Shown: positions 41,626 through 51,003 of the stretch, in pieces
Layout of the letters: every line of letters begins with the position of its first letter
Position numbering within the stretch: position 1 is the stretch's first letter
Assembly: GCF_016650695.1 (NCBI RefSeq)
Contig: NZ_JAEKFH010000006.1
Span: forward strand, 496,001 to 560,000
Source of the DNA: Pseudomonas sp. TH41
Lineage (GTDB): Bacteria > Pseudomonadota > Gammaproteobacteria > Pseudomonadales > Pseudomonadaceae
DNA: 64,000 nt
Direction: 5' to 3'
The notes under the pieces: generated by a model
Told to the model about the DNA's origin: nothing
The model's input: only the letters and a program-made list of their open reading frames with translations
Databases searched by the model: none
Translations under genes and position numbers: made by a program

Positions 41626-42295
41626 AGCCTGCCCCACGGACGGTATGGATCATGGGTTCTTCGTCGTCGCCGTCAATCTTGCGACGCAGCCGGCCGATGT
41701 GCACTTCAATCACGTTGGTGCGTTCGTCGTAGCTGTAATTCCATACGGCTTCGAACAGCATGGTGCGAGTCACCACTTGATCGGCATTGCGCATGAGATG
41801 CTCGAGCAACGCATATTCGCGGGGCAGCAACTCGATTATGCGTTCGCCGCGACGCACGCTACGGTTGAGCAGATCGACTTCCAGTTTGCCGACTTTCAGT
41901 CGGCTTTCACGATCAGTGCCGGCCGGCACGCTGCGACGACGGCTCAAGGCGTCCAACCGAGCGGTCAGCTCGATGAACTCGAAGGGTTTGGTCAGGTAAT
42001 CGTCGCCGCCGGCACGCAAGCCTCGGACACGTTCATCGAGTGCGCTCAACGCGCTGAGAATCAGCACCGGGGTGGCAATGTTGGCGGCGCGCAGGGCGGT
42101 GAGCACGCCCAGGCCGTCCACCGATCCGGGCAGCATGCGATCCAGAACGATCAGATCGAAGTTGTCGCTGAAGGCCTGTAGCAATCCTTCTCGACCGTTA
42201 TCGACGCAGGTCACGACAAAGCCATAATCCTGCAAGGCGGCTTCGATTTCGCTGGCAGTGGTGACGTCGTCCTCAATCACGAGTACATGGGGCAT
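41603..42295 (-). CDS. OmpR-family response regulator (partner of the kinase)
   Basis: The 230-residue regulator has a receiver domain with acidic pocket EDD (8-10), phospho-acceptor Asp52 in LIVLDRMLPG, and Lys in YLTKPF. A winged-helix DNA-binding domain ends with RRKIDGDDEEPMIHTVRGAG. The ATG at 42295 begins directly at the receiver; longer frames have no similarity. It overlaps the downstream kinase gene and is divergent from a second response regulator. Confidence 0.92.
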   Translation of the reverse strand: MPHVLVIEDDVTTASEIEAALQDYGFVVTCVDNGREGLLQAFSDNFDLIVLDRMLPGSVDGLGVLTALRAANIATPVLILSALSALDERVRGLRAGGDDYLTKPFEFIELTARLDALSRRRSVPAGTDRESRLKVGKLEVDLLNRSVRRGERIIELLPREYALLEHLMRNADQVVTRTMLFEAVWNYSYDERTNVIEVHIGRLRRKIDGDDEEPMIHTVRGAGYVLRSPE

Positions 42296-42438
42296 GGATG
42301 CGCAGTGCTCCCTGGAATTGATGGAAGTCGGAGAACTGGTGTGAACCCCGTGGCAGTTGCATAGTGTGCCAACGCGCAGCGAACATAAAGGTCGCGCCAA
42401 CATGAAAAAAAGTTTAGCTGGCCATCCCGGAGGCGGTT

Positions 42439-43173
42439 TTGCGGATATTGGTAGTTGAAGACGATCAGCGAGCGGCGGCCTATCTGGTACGCGGTCTGAG
42501 CGAAAGCGGGCACATTGTCGACACGACCGAAGATGGCCGTGATGGACTGTCGATGGCAATCGAGGGCGCCTACGACGCGCTGATCGTTGACCGCCGCTTG
42601 CCGGGGATGGATGGCATTGCGCTGGTGGCACAACTGCGTGAACGCGGGCTACGTACACCCATCCTGATGCTCAGTGCCCTGGCCTCGACGCAGCATCGGG
42701 TTGAAGGCCTGGAGGCCGGTTGTGACGACTACCTGGCAAAACCCTACGCGTTCGTTGAAGTCTTGGCGCGGCTCGACGCGCTGCTGCGCTCGGCGGCCCC
42801 GCATCCCCGTGACACCTTGACCTTGCAAGCCGGCCCGCTGCGCTTGAACCGCGCCTCGCGCTCGGTCGTTCGTCAGGGCAAGACCATTGTGCTGCAGCAG
42901 CGAGAGTCGCTGATTCTTGAAAAACTCATGCGTCACTGCGGACAGGTAGTGACCCGCGACATGTTGCTGGAGAGCGCCTGGGATTATGCGTTCGATCCCA
43001 ACGACAACGTCGTCGATAAGCACATCTATCGCCTGCGCCGCAAACTCGACGAGGGGTTTCCCTATTCGGTCATTCGCACCGTGCCGGGTGCTGGTTACCT
43101 TCTGGAAAACGAGGAAGAGCCCGGGCCCTTCGACGCCGAGAAGGCTCAGGACAGCGGGGTGGATGCTTCTTAA
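42439..43173 (+). CDS. OmpR-family response regulator without its own kinase
   Basis: The 244-residue regulator has a receiver domain with EDD (7-9), Asp51 in LIVDRRLPGMDG and Lys in YLAKPYAF, then a winged-helix domain ending with VIRTVPGAGYLLENEEE. The start is TTG with a strong GGAGGCGG site. No kinase gene follows; it is 99 bases before an outer membrane factor gene of an RND operon, so it may control that operon. It could share the kinase encoded by the divergent operon. Confidence 0.9.
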   Translation: MRILVVEDDQRAAAYLVRGLSESGHIVDTTEDGRDGLSMAIEGAYDALIVDRRLPGMDGIALVAQLRERGLRTPILMLSALASTQHRVEGLEAGCDDYLAKPYAFVEVLARLDALLRSAAPHPRDTLTLQAGPLRLNRASRSVVRQGKTIVLQQRESLILEKLMRHCGQVVTRDMLLESAWDYAFDPNDNVVDKHIYRLRRKLDEGFPYSVIRTVPGAGYLLENEEEPGPFDAEKAQDSGVDAS

Positions 43174-43184
43174 ACAATTGTTTA
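43171..43184. promoter_or_regulatory. Perfect palindrome TAAACAATTGTTTA before the second RND operon
   Basis: A 14-base uninterrupted palindrome overlaps the stop codon of the orphan response regulator and lies 89 bases before the outer membrane factor ATG. It looks like a dimer-binding operator of a TetR- or MarR-size repressor. No such gene is in the window. Confidence 0.45.
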
Positions 43185-43272
43185 GGTACAGAGGAGCGTG
43201 CTGACAGTCGCCGCGCCTTAATCTTCGAGCCCTTCGTGGAGTATTCCATCAGGTTTCGGAGATCGTCAGCAC

Positions 43273-44739
43273 ATGCCTGCGGCACACACAACGTCGTTCA
43301 TTTCGCGGCATTTTTTGACCCGGTACGCGTCACGCTCACTGGGCGTCGCCCTATGGCTGGCCGTGGGCGGATGTTCCTTGGTGCCTGCCTATCAGCGACC
43401 CGAAGTGGCTCTGGCGCCTGCCTGGGATGCTGCGCAGGGCGCGTCCATCAAACCCGCTAGCGGTGGCCCCTGGTGGGAAGAGTTTCACAGCGCAGAACTT
43501 AACAAGCTTATTGCTCGTGGGTTTAACCAGAATTACACCCTCAAGGCTGCGCTAAGCCGCATTGAAGAAGCGAGGTCCATCGCTCAAGTCACGGGCGCGA
43601 CGCAGTATCCACTGTTGTCACTAGGGGGGGATTACCAGCGCAGGAACACTACCTCGACGCCCAAGACCGCCAATGCCTTCGCTGACGCCAGCTATGAAGT
43701 GGATTTCTGGGGCAAGAACCACGCGTCGGCAGACTCATCCAGCGTATTAGCCAACGCCAGCGTGTTCGATGCGCAGACGTTGCGCATGACGTTGGGCGCC
43801 AACATTGCCATCACCTATTTCCAGGTGCTATCGCTGCAAGATCGTTTGAAGCTGGCAGAGTCGATTGCCGAAGATGCGAAGCAAGTGCTGGACCTGGTCG
43901 AGTACCAGGCCAGTCAGGGGGCGGTGTCTACACTGGAAGTCGCCCAGCAACGCAACACCTTGCAAACTTTCCAGGCCGCCACTCCGCCGCTACGTCAACA
44001 ACGTGACATGGCACTGTACCAATTGGCGGTACTGGTCGGTGCGTCGCCGCAGGGCTTTAAACTGAAAGAATACGGCCTGAAAAATCTCACCGCTCCCAGT
44101 CCCGACAGCGGCTTGCCGATGGGACTGTTGCGTCAGCGGCCGGATATCCAGGCGGCAGAAGCGCGCCTGCAGTCGGCCAACTTCGATGTCGGTGTGGCAC
44201 GCGCCGCGTACTTCCCCAGCCTGACCCTGGATTTACAAAAAGGCATCGACACCCTGACAGGCGGCGGGATCTGGAGCCTGGTCGGCACCCTGGCGCAACC
44301 GCTGTTTGCCGGTGGCCGGCTCGACGGCCAATTGCACTTCGATCAGGCGCATGTCCGGGAATTGGCGGACAGTTATCGTGAGTCGGTGATCGAAGCCTTG
44401 CAGGACGTGGAAACACAAATGAGTGCGACCCGCGAGCTCGATCAGGCGTTATCGCTGAATGAAGCCGCCGTCATGTCGGCCCGCGAAGCCGCGAGGCTGG
44501 CCCAGGTGCGTTACCGCCTTGGTTCCACCGACTTTCAGACGCTGTTGATCGTGGAGCAAACCCAGTACCAAGCCGAAGACACGTTGCTGCAGGTTCGCTT
44601 GCAACACCTGCAAGCGGCGGTCGGTCTGTTCCGCGCACTGGGCGGTGACTTCGCCACCAGCAACGTTGCCAATGCCACTTCTGGCGCCTCGGCGTCCCTC
44701 GCATCGTCTTCCTCTACTTTTCAGGCGTCCCGCCCATGA
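43273..44739 (+). CDS. Outer membrane efflux lipoprotein, NodT/OprM type
   Basis: The 488-residue protein has a leader ending in the lipobox-like LAVGGCSLVP with Cys34. Two outer-membrane-efflux repeats follow, with ALSRIEEARSIAQVTGATQYP in the first (quoted in part) and RLGSTDFQTLLIVEQTQYQA in the second. It is the exit duct of the RND system encoded downstream. A GGAG site lies 11 bases before the ATG. Its stop overlaps the fusion protein start by 4 bases (ATGA). Confidence 0.9.
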   Translation: MPAAHTTSFISRHFLTRYASRSLGVALWLAVGGCSLVPAYQRPEVALAPAWDAAQGASIKPASGGPWWEEFHSAELNKLIARGFNQNYTLKAALSRIEEARSIAQVTGATQYPLLSLGGDYQRRNTTSTPKTANAFADASYEVDFWGKNHASADSSSVLANASVFDAQTLRMTLGANIAITYFQVLSLQDRLKLAESIAEDAKQVLDLVEYQASQGAVSTLEVAQQRNTLQTFQAATPPLRQQRDMALYQLAVLVGASPQGFKLKEYGLKNLTAPSPDSGLPMGLLRQRPDIQAAEARLQSANFDVGVARAAYFPSLTLDLQKGIDTLTGGGIWSLVGTLAQPLFAGGRLDGQLHFDQAHVRELADSYRESVIEALQDVETQMSATRELDQALSLNEAAVMSAREAARLAQVRYRLGSTDFQTLLIVEQTQYQAEDTLLQVRLQHLQAAVGLFRALGGDFATSNVANATSGASASLASSSSTFQASRP

Positions 44740-45923
44740 CCCCGGACAACACCGCTTCGTTTTCTCGCCGCCTGCGCATCATCGCCGTACTCATTGCGCT
44801 GATCGCGATTGCGCTGTTGCTTCATTACGTCTGGCCAGGTCGGGTGCAGGCTTCACCGGCAGTGTCGGCCGATGCCGCGGTTCCCGTGGTGATGCAAGCG
44901 GCGCAGCGCAAGGACCTGCCGATCTGGCTGGACGCGATTGGCAGCGTGCAGGCACTCAACACTGTGAATGTGCGGGTGCGGGTCGACGGCGAATTGCAGA
45001 AGGTGATGTTCACCGAAGGGCAGATGGTTATGGCTGGGGCGTCATTGGCGCAGGTCGACCCTCGGGTGTATCAAGCCCTGGTTGCTCAGGCACAGGCGTT
45101 GGTCGCCAAGGATCAGGCGCAGCTGGCGAACCTCAAGGTCAATTTGCAACGGGCAACCAATCTGGCCAATGCCAAGGCCGGCCCGACGCAGGACGTCGAC
45201 ACCTATCGCGCGCAACTCGCGGCGCAGCAGGCCATGGTACAGGCCGATCAGGCCCAGCTGGACAACGCACGTCTGCAGCTGAGCTTCACCCAGGTCACCG
45301 CTCCTCTTACCGGACGTACCGGGCAGCGACTGCTGGATGTCGGCTCGATCGCTCACGGCGCCGATGCGACTGGATTGGTGACGATTACTCAGATGAATCC
45401 TATTTCCGTGGCGTTTGCTGTCTCTCAGGACGATCTTGCGCAAATCCTTGAAGAGAACGCTCGCCAGCCGTTGCAAGTCGTGGCGATGAGTCGTGATGGC
45501 AAGAAGCAGATCGCCAGTGGCACACTCAGTTTCATCGACAGTCAGGTGTCGCCGGCGAGTGGCCAGATCCAGCTCAAGGCGCAGTTCGACAACGATGACA
45601 GTCAGTTGTGGCCAGGCGAACTGGTCAGCGCCCGGGTATTGCTCAACACCCGGCTCGACGCCACGGTGGTTCCAGTAACGGCTGTGCAACAAGGACAGAA
45701 AGGGCCTTATGTGTATGTGGTGAATGCTGATCAGCGGGTTGAGCCCCGGCAGGTCGACGCTAGCGCAGTGGTTGCTGGCCAACAGTGGATTCGAGAAGGG
45801 CTGACGCCGGGGGAAACGGTGGTCGTTCAGGGGCAGTCACGAATCGCGCCGGGCACAAAGGTTTCGCCGGTCAAGGCTGACAGCCAAACTCAGGCAGCCG
45901 TTGCGATGGAGGCCAGCCGATGA
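44736..45923 (+). CDS. RND efflux membrane fusion protein (MdtA-like)
   Basis: The 395-residue adaptor has an N-terminal membrane anchor (about residues 12-30), a first lipoyl half around NVRVRVDGELQKVMFTEGQM, a coiled-coil hairpin near 105-175, and the second half FTQVTAPLTGRTGQRLLDVG. The beta-barrel and membrane-proximal domains resemble the MdtA/MuxA group. It overlaps the genes on both sides by 4 bases, giving full translational coupling. Confidence 0.92.
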   Translation: MTPDNTASFSRRLRIIAVLIALIAIALLLHYVWPGRVQASPAVSADAAVPVVMQAAQRKDLPIWLDAIGSVQALNTVNVRVRVDGELQKVMFTEGQMVMAGASLAQVDPRVYQALVAQAQALVAKDQAQLANLKVNLQRATNLANAKAGPTQDVDTYRAQLAAQQAMVQADQAQLDNARLQLSFTQVTAPLTGRTGQRLLDVGSIAHGADATGLVTITQMNPISVAFAVSQDDLAQILEENARQPLQVVAMSRDGKKQIASGTLSFIDSQVSPASGQIQLKAQFDNDDSQLWPGELVSARVLLNTRLDATVVPVTAVQQGQKGPYVYVVNADQRVEPRQVDASAVVAGQQWIREGLTPGETVVVQGQSRIAPGTKVSPVKADSQTQAAVAMEASR

Positions 45924-48900
45924 ACGCATTGGCAGGTTTGATACCACGTCGGGTCGGTCTTTGCCTGCTGGCGCTGGGGATTATGTTGTTGGGCACGGTC
46001 GCCTATTTTCAGCTGCCCGTCGCGGCGCTTCCAACGGTGGATTTTCCGACGATTCAAGTCACTGCCAAGTTGTCGGGCGCCAGCGCGGAGACGATGGCGA
46101 CCTCGGTGGCAACGCCACTGGAGCGGGCATTTGCAGCCGTTCCGCAGGTCACTTCGATGACCTCCACCAGCGCGGCGGGCAAAAGTCAGATTGTGCTGCA
46201 GTTCGATCTATCGCGAGACATCGACGGTGCCGCGCAGGATGTGCAAACGGCCATTAACACCGCCAGCGCCAACTTGCCGAAAACCATGACCAGCGCGCCG
46301 ACCTTCAACAAGGTCAACCCGGCGGAGGGCACAGTGCTGTCGCTGGCGCTGACGTCACCGGTTCGCACATTGCACGAGCTAGACCTTTACGCCGATAACT
46401 ATCTGGCACAGCGTCTGTCGCAAATGCCGGGTGTCGGGCTGGTGGATTTCCATGGTGAGCAGAAGCCGGCAGTGCGCATTCAGATCGATCCCGATGCCTT
46501 GGCCGCTCGCGGCCTGACCCTGGAAGAGGTGCGCAGTGTGATCGGCATCAACACCCTGGATCAGCCCAAGGGCAGTCTGGATGGCCAGGATCGGTCGATC
46601 ACTCTGGGGGCTACCGACCAGCTGCTCGACCCCAAGGGTTACCGAGAACAGGTGATCGCTTACAGGAACGGAGTGCCGATCAAGCTCGGTGACCTAGGCA
46701 AAGTCATCGACGGTGCCGAAGACACGCAGCAATCAGCCGCGCTTGGCAAGGAACCGACGATCATCGTCGACATCCATAAGCAGCCCGGTTTCAACGTGTT
46801 GTCGACCACGCAGAATATCGTCGACAAGCTTCCTTCCTTGACTGCATCGCTGCCCAAGGACGTCCAGGTCCATGTCATCGGCGACCGGACCCAAACCATC
46901 GAGGCGTCGGTCAACGACGTGCAATTCACGCTCTTGCTATCCATTGCCCTGGTGGTTGTGGTGATCTTCGTGTTTCTGCGCAAGGCCACCGCAACGCTTA
47001 TTCCTGCGATGACCATTCCGCTTTCGCTGGTGGCGACCTTCGCCGTGATGTACCTGTTGGGGTATAGCCTGGACAACTTGTCGATCATGGGGCTGGCGAT
47101 CGCCGTCGGGTTCGTGGTCGATGACGCGATCGTCGTGATGGAAAACATCGTTCGTCATTTGGAGATGGGCAAGTCACGCTTGCAGGCCGCCATTGATGGC
47201 TTACGTGAGGTGGGATTCACCATCATTTCGATGACCCTTTCCTTGATCGCTGTGTTCTTGCCGATTCTATTGATGGGCGGCATCGTTGGACGCCTGATGC
47301 GCGAATTTGCAGTAACCGTCAGCGTGGCGATTGTGATGTCCTGCGTCGTATCCCTGACCATGACACCGATGCTCTGTGCGTGGTTGCTCAATCATGACGA
47401 TGGCGTCAAACCCGGTCGCTTTGCACAGGCCTGCGAAGACGGGTTTACCCGCATTCACAGCGGCTATCGTCGCAGCCTGGATTGGGTCCTGGCTCATCAA
47501 CGCATGACCCTGACCATCGCCTTGGCTACCGTTGTCGCGACAGCAGCGCTTTATGTTTACATCCCTAAAGGCTTTTTCCCGCCGCAGGACACGGGCCTGA
47601 TTCAGGGCATCGCCGAAGCGGCGCCGGACATTTCGCCCAAGGCGATGAGCGCTCAGGTCGCGCGGCTGGTGGACGTCGTGGGCCAGGACCCAGATATTGC
47701 CAGGGTGTATTCGTGGGTCGGACCGAGCCCGACCATCAGCCAAGGGCGTGTCATCATCAATCTCAAGCCGTTCAGTGAACGTACGGCCTCCGCACAGCAG
47801 GTGATCGCCCGGTTGCAGCCCAAGCTCAATCAAGTGTCGGGCATCCGTTTGTTCCTTCAGGCCAACCAGGATATCCAGATCGGCGGCCGCCCCAGCAAGA
47901 CGCAATACCAGTACACCTTGCAAGACCCGAACAGCGTCGAGCTGGATCACTGGAGCGGTGTGTTGCTGGACAAACTCAAGACACTGCCGCAACTGCAGCA
48001 CGTCACCTCCGACCAGCAGCAAGCTTCCACCCAGGCGACGCTGGTCATTGACCGACCCACCGCGGCGCGGATGGGGGTTTCCGTGCAGGCCATCGACGAT
48101 GTGCTGTATGACGCCTTTGGTCAGCGGCAGGTGGCGACGATGTTCACCCAACTCGATCAGAATCACGTCATCCTTGAGGTCGATCCGCGCTGGCAGCTGT
48201 CGATCCAGACCTTGAACCATCTTTATGTCCGGTCCACTTCAGGCGCCATGGTGCCGCTGAGCCTGTTGGCTGACATCAAGAACGAACTGATGCCCATCGT
48301 CATCAACCATCAAGGCGTATTCCCGGCGATCACCCTCTCATTTGACCTCGCGCCAGGGCATGCCTTGAGCGAGGCGGTGGATGCGATCCAGCAAACGTCG
48401 CTGACGACCGGCATGCCGGACAGCGTGCAGGGTAGTTTCCAGGGCACGGCTCAAGCGTTTCAGGACTCACTCAAGTCTCAACCGTGGTTGATTCTGGCGG
48501 CGATCCTCACCGTCTACATAGTGCTTGGCGTGCTGTATGAAAGTGCCATTCACCCATTGACCATCATATCGACGCTGCCGTCAGCAGGTTTTGGCGCATT
48601 GCTTGCGTTGATTCTCTGTCGACAGGATTTGTCGGTGCTTGGGATGATCGGAATTATTTTGCTGATCGGCATCGTCAAGAAAAACGCGATCATGATTGTA
48701 GACTTCACATTAGAAGCCGAGCAGCGTGGGTTAGCGCCGGTGGATGCTGTGCGCGAGGCTTGCCTGCTGCGGCTCAGGCCAATCCTCATGACTTCATTGG
48801 CAGCCTTGCTCGGAGCCTTGCCCCTGGCATTCGGCCAGGGGGCCGGCTCGGAGTTGCGCCAGCCGCTGGGGATCGCCATCGTGGGTGGTTTGGTTGTCTC

Positions 48901-49000
48901 GCAGATTCTGACGTTATATACAACGCCAGTGGTCTATCTCTGGTTCAACCGTCTGCGCAAACGACATCCAAATGTTGCGGTACAACGGGTCGGCGGCTGA
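45920..49000 (+). CDS. RND-family efflux permease (MdtB/MdtC-like)
   Basis: The 1026-residue pump has the two-half RND layout, with TM1 near residues 12-30. The proton-relay Asp401-Asp402 lies in FVVDDAIVVMENI. Wording such as RRVGLCLLALGIMLLGTVAY and QLPVAALPTVDFPTIQVTA resembles MdtC/MuxC. MdtBC-type pumps often work as two different permeases, but only one is encoded here. It is the last gene of the OMF-MFP-RND operon. Confidence 0.92.
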   Translation: MNALAGLIPRRVGLCLLALGIMLLGTVAYFQLPVAALPTVDFPTIQVTAKLSGASAETMATSVATPLERAFAAVPQVTSMTSTSAAGKSQIVLQFDLSRDIDGAAQDVQTAINTASANLPKTMTSAPTFNKVNPAEGTVLSLALTSPVRTLHELDLYADNYLAQRLSQMPGVGLVDFHGEQKPAVRIQIDPDALAARGLTLEEVRSVIGINTLDQPKGSLDGQDRSITLGATDQLLDPKGYREQVIAYRNGVPIKLGDLGKVIDGAEDTQQSAALGKEPTIIVDIHKQPGFNVLSTTQNIVDKLPSLTASLPKDVQVHVIGDRTQTIEASVNDVQFTLLLSIALVVVVIFVFLRKATATLIPAMTIPLSLVATFAVMYLLGYSLDNLSIMGLAIAVGFVVDDAIVVMENIVRHLEMGKSRLQAAIDGLREVGFTIISMTLSLIAVFLPILLMGGIVGRLMREFAVTVSVAIVMSCVVSLTMTPMLCAWLLNHDDGVKPGRFAQACEDGFTRIHSGYRRSLDWVLAHQRMTLTIALATVVATAALYVYIPKGFFPPQDTGLIQGIAEAAPDISPKAMSAQVARLVDVVGQDPDIARVYSWVGPSPTISQGRVIINLKPFSERTASAQQVIARLQPKLNQVSGIRLFLQANQDIQIGGRPSKTQYQYTLQDPNSVELDHWSGVLLDKLKTLPQLQHVTSDQQQASTQATLVIDRPTAARMGVSVQAIDDVLYDAFGQRQVATMFTQLDQNHVILEVDPRWQLSIQTLNHLYVRSTSGAMVPLSLLADIKNELMPIVINHQGVFPAITLSFDLAPGHALSEAVDAIQQTSLTTGMPDSVQGSFQGTAQAFQDSLKSQPWLILAAILTVYIVLGVLYESAIHPLTIISTLPSAGFGALLALILCRQDLSVLGMIGIILLIGIVKKNAIMIVDFTLEAEQRGLAPVDAVREACLLRLRPILMTSLAALLGALPLAFGQGAGSELRQPLGIAIVGGLVVSQILTLYTTPVVYLWFNRLRKRHPNVAVQRVGG

Positions 49001-49039
49001 ATGCGCACCCTGACAGCGTTGAACCCTATGGACATGAAA

Positions 49040-49189
49040 AATAGTCTGAGACAGCGGATTTTGGTGGTGGATGCACAGGTGAAGCTCGAAAACTATCGGT
49101 TGCTGACACTTTCCGCCGACCCGTCAGCGGACATGGTGTGGTTTATCCAATGGCTGCAGGAGGAGTTGGAAAAAGAGTTTGGAGTTTGA
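49040..49189 (+). pseudogene. Possible LysR C-terminal fragment
   Basis: The frame reads LRQRILVVDAQVKLENYRLL, then FIQWLQEELEKEF and a stop. The ending resembles the C-terminal FxxWLxxE tail of GcvA-type LysR regulators. It sits 40 bases after the RND gene. A LysR N-terminal piece follows directly, so the order of the two pieces is inverted relative to a normal gene. Confidence 0.4.
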
Positions 49190-49198
49190 GCGGCAGTT

Positions 49199-49306
49199 TT
49201 GGCGCTATCAAAACAGCACGAATGGTGTCGACTGACCGTGGCGCCTTTTGCTGTGAGCCGGCAGATAGGGCAACTTGAGTAGGAACTGGGTGCTCCGCTG
49301 CTGGAA
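49199..49306 (+). pseudogene. LysR helix-turn-helix fragment with an internal stop
   Basis: The frame reads LTVAPFAVSRQIGQLE, then TAG, then ELGAPLLE. This is the recognition helix and linker of a LysR regulator, interrupted by a stop codon. It fuses directly to the SDR fragment at 49308. It cannot make a functional regulator. Confidence 0.7.
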
Positions 49307-49307
49307 C

Positions 49308-49494
49308 TGCCCGTATTGCGGACCGCGTTGCTGATCTGAAATCCGAAGGTTTCTTGGCCGAGGGAATGGCTGAGGACCTTAGTGATGAGAGGCAAGTAAA
49401 AGAGTTGGTTGAGTGGGCTTCCAGTTTTTGGGGGCGAATAGACATTTTGTTGAATAATGCGGGCATGGCCATGCAAGGCAGTCCAGAACCGGAC
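49308..49494 (+). pseudogene. SDR gene fragment, partial duplicate of 38529-39308
   Basis: About 187 bases are closely similar to 38657-38843 in the intact SDR gene, from ARIADRV through NNAGMAMQGSPEP. Both edges are abrupt. The Rossmann start and the catalytic Ser-Tyr-Lys half are missing, so it is inactive. Together with the intact copy it brackets the whole two-component/RND region. Confidence 0.85.
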
Positions 49495-49499
49495 ATTGG

Positions 49500-50000
49500 T
49501 TACTCGAGATTGGAATTGTATTTTTGCCGACGTGGAAGATAAATATTAGTAATGGGTTCCCCTCCCTCAATCAAAGAACCATATGGTGTATTGCCGTAGC
49601 GACAGAAATTGCAAATATTGTTTCGGGTGACGACTTGTAGTTCAGGAATCGTGTCGGAGATCTATTTTTTTGAAAAAAAGGGGGAACCTCCATTAATTAA
49701 GTCGGTGCGGGATTAAACGAACCCGCTCCCGCAAAATCCCGGGCAAAAAAACCAGCGGGCGATGAGGATGTCGCCGATCGACAGCATGGAGCCGCCGCCG
49801 GCACTCGCCACGACTAAAAGTCCACCTTTTGTGGCCCTTCCGACGGAAATTCCATGAATTCCGTCCGAGCGCGACGAAAAGTCCAGGCTTTCTTTCTTAG
49901 TGGGATTCTGGACGCTAAAAAAATGGGCAAATAGTCCAGGATTTCTGTCGGTGCAGGAGATCAACGGTGGCGATATTCATTGAGTTCATATCATTCAGCA
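49500..50000. other. Non-coding region, nothing recognised
   Basis: No credible gene is seen in either direction. It holds an A/T tract region near 49665-49680 and a GTCCAG ... CTGGAC dyad near 49881-49913. A leftward frame at 49713-49964 has no family resemblance. Confidence 0.4.
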
Positions 50001-50073
50001 GCGAACAGGGCTTTATTGATGATCCATTGCTGACCGAAAATGAGCAACACCCGATACGAATGGAGTTGCCGAG

Positions 50074-50994
50074 ATGCCCACGTCAATCGTTGCTGCACTG
50101 CAGATTGGGTCGTTGCCCGGGGGCAAGGCTGAGACCCTGGAGCAGATCCTGTCGTATGAAAACGCCATAATTGAATCCGCTGCGGCGCTGGTGGTCATGC
50201 CCGAAGCGTTGCTCGGCGGTTATCCGAAAGGCGAGGGGTTTGGTACTCAACTGGGCTACCGACTGCCGGAGGGGCGTGAGGCCTTTGCCCGGTATTTCGC
50301 CAACGCCATCGACGTGCCCGGCGCGGAAACCGAAGCGCTGGCCGGGCTGTCGGCCCGCACCGGGGCGAACCTGGTGATTGGCGTCATCGAACGCGCCGGC
50401 AGTACGTTGCACTGCACGGCGTTGTTTTTCGATCCGCAGGCCGGGCTCGTGGCCAAACACCGCAAACTGATGCCGACCGGCACTGAGCGCCTGATCTGGG
50501 GCAAGGGCGATGGTTCGACGTTGCCGGTGATCGACAGCCAGGTCGGCCGGATCGGTGCGGTGGTGTGCTGGGAAAACATGATGCCGCTGCTGCGCACCGC
50601 GATGTACGCGAAGGGCGTGGAGATCTGGTGCGCGCCGACGGTGGACGAGCGGGACATGTGGCAAGTCAGCATGCGTCATATCGCCCATGAAGGACGCTGC
50701 TTCGTGGTCAGCGCCTGCCAGGTTCAGGATTCGCCGCACGCCTTGGGCGTGGAAGTCGCCAACTGGCCGGCGGACCGGCCGCTGATTGCCGGCGGCAGTG
50801 TGATCATCGGGCCAATGGGCGACGTTTTGGCCGGGCCGCTACGCGGCGGACCCGGTTTGCTCACCGCACAAATCGACACCGATGACCTTATCCGCGCACG
50901 GTACGACTTTGACGTGGTCGGGCACTATGCGCGCCCGGATGTATTCGAGTTGACCGTAGATGAACGCGCCAAACCCGGCGTCCGCTTCACCTAA
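50074..50994 (+). CDS. Nitrilase-family carbon-nitrogen hydrolase
   Basis: The 306-residue protein has the nitrilase catalytic triad: Glu44 in MPEALLGGYPKG, Lys131 in KHRKLMPT and Cys165 in VVCWENMMPL. The NMMPL wording after Cys and the GTERLIWG stretch are typical of true nitrilases and cyanide-hydratase relatives more than of amidases. It converts a nitrile to an acid and ammonia. It appears monocistronic, with weak ribosome-site sequence (GCCGAG) before the ATG. Confidence 0.9.
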   Translation: MPTSIVAALQIGSLPGGKAETLEQILSYENAIIESAAALVVMPEALLGGYPKGEGFGTQLGYRLPEGREAFARYFANAIDVPGAETEALAGLSARTGANLVIGVIERAGSTLHCTALFFDPQAGLVAKHRKLMPTGTERLIWGKGDGSTLPVIDSQVGRIGAVVCWENMMPLLRTAMYAKGVEIWCAPTVDERDMWQVSMRHIAHEGRCFVVSACQVQDSPHALGVEVANWPADRPLIAGGSVIIGPMGDVLAGPLRGGPGLLTAQIDTDDLIRARYDFDVVGHYARPDVFELTVDERAKPGVRFT

Positions 50995-51003
50995 CCCCCT
51001 GAC

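Noticed and set aside
47267..48220. Leftward frame of 317 codons opposite the second RND permease
   Set aside because: It lies wholly inside a conserved pump gene and shows only shadow composition.
49713..49964. Leftward 83-codon frame in the 49.5-50 kb gap
   Set aside because: No ribosome site and no resemblance to a known family; composition looks random.
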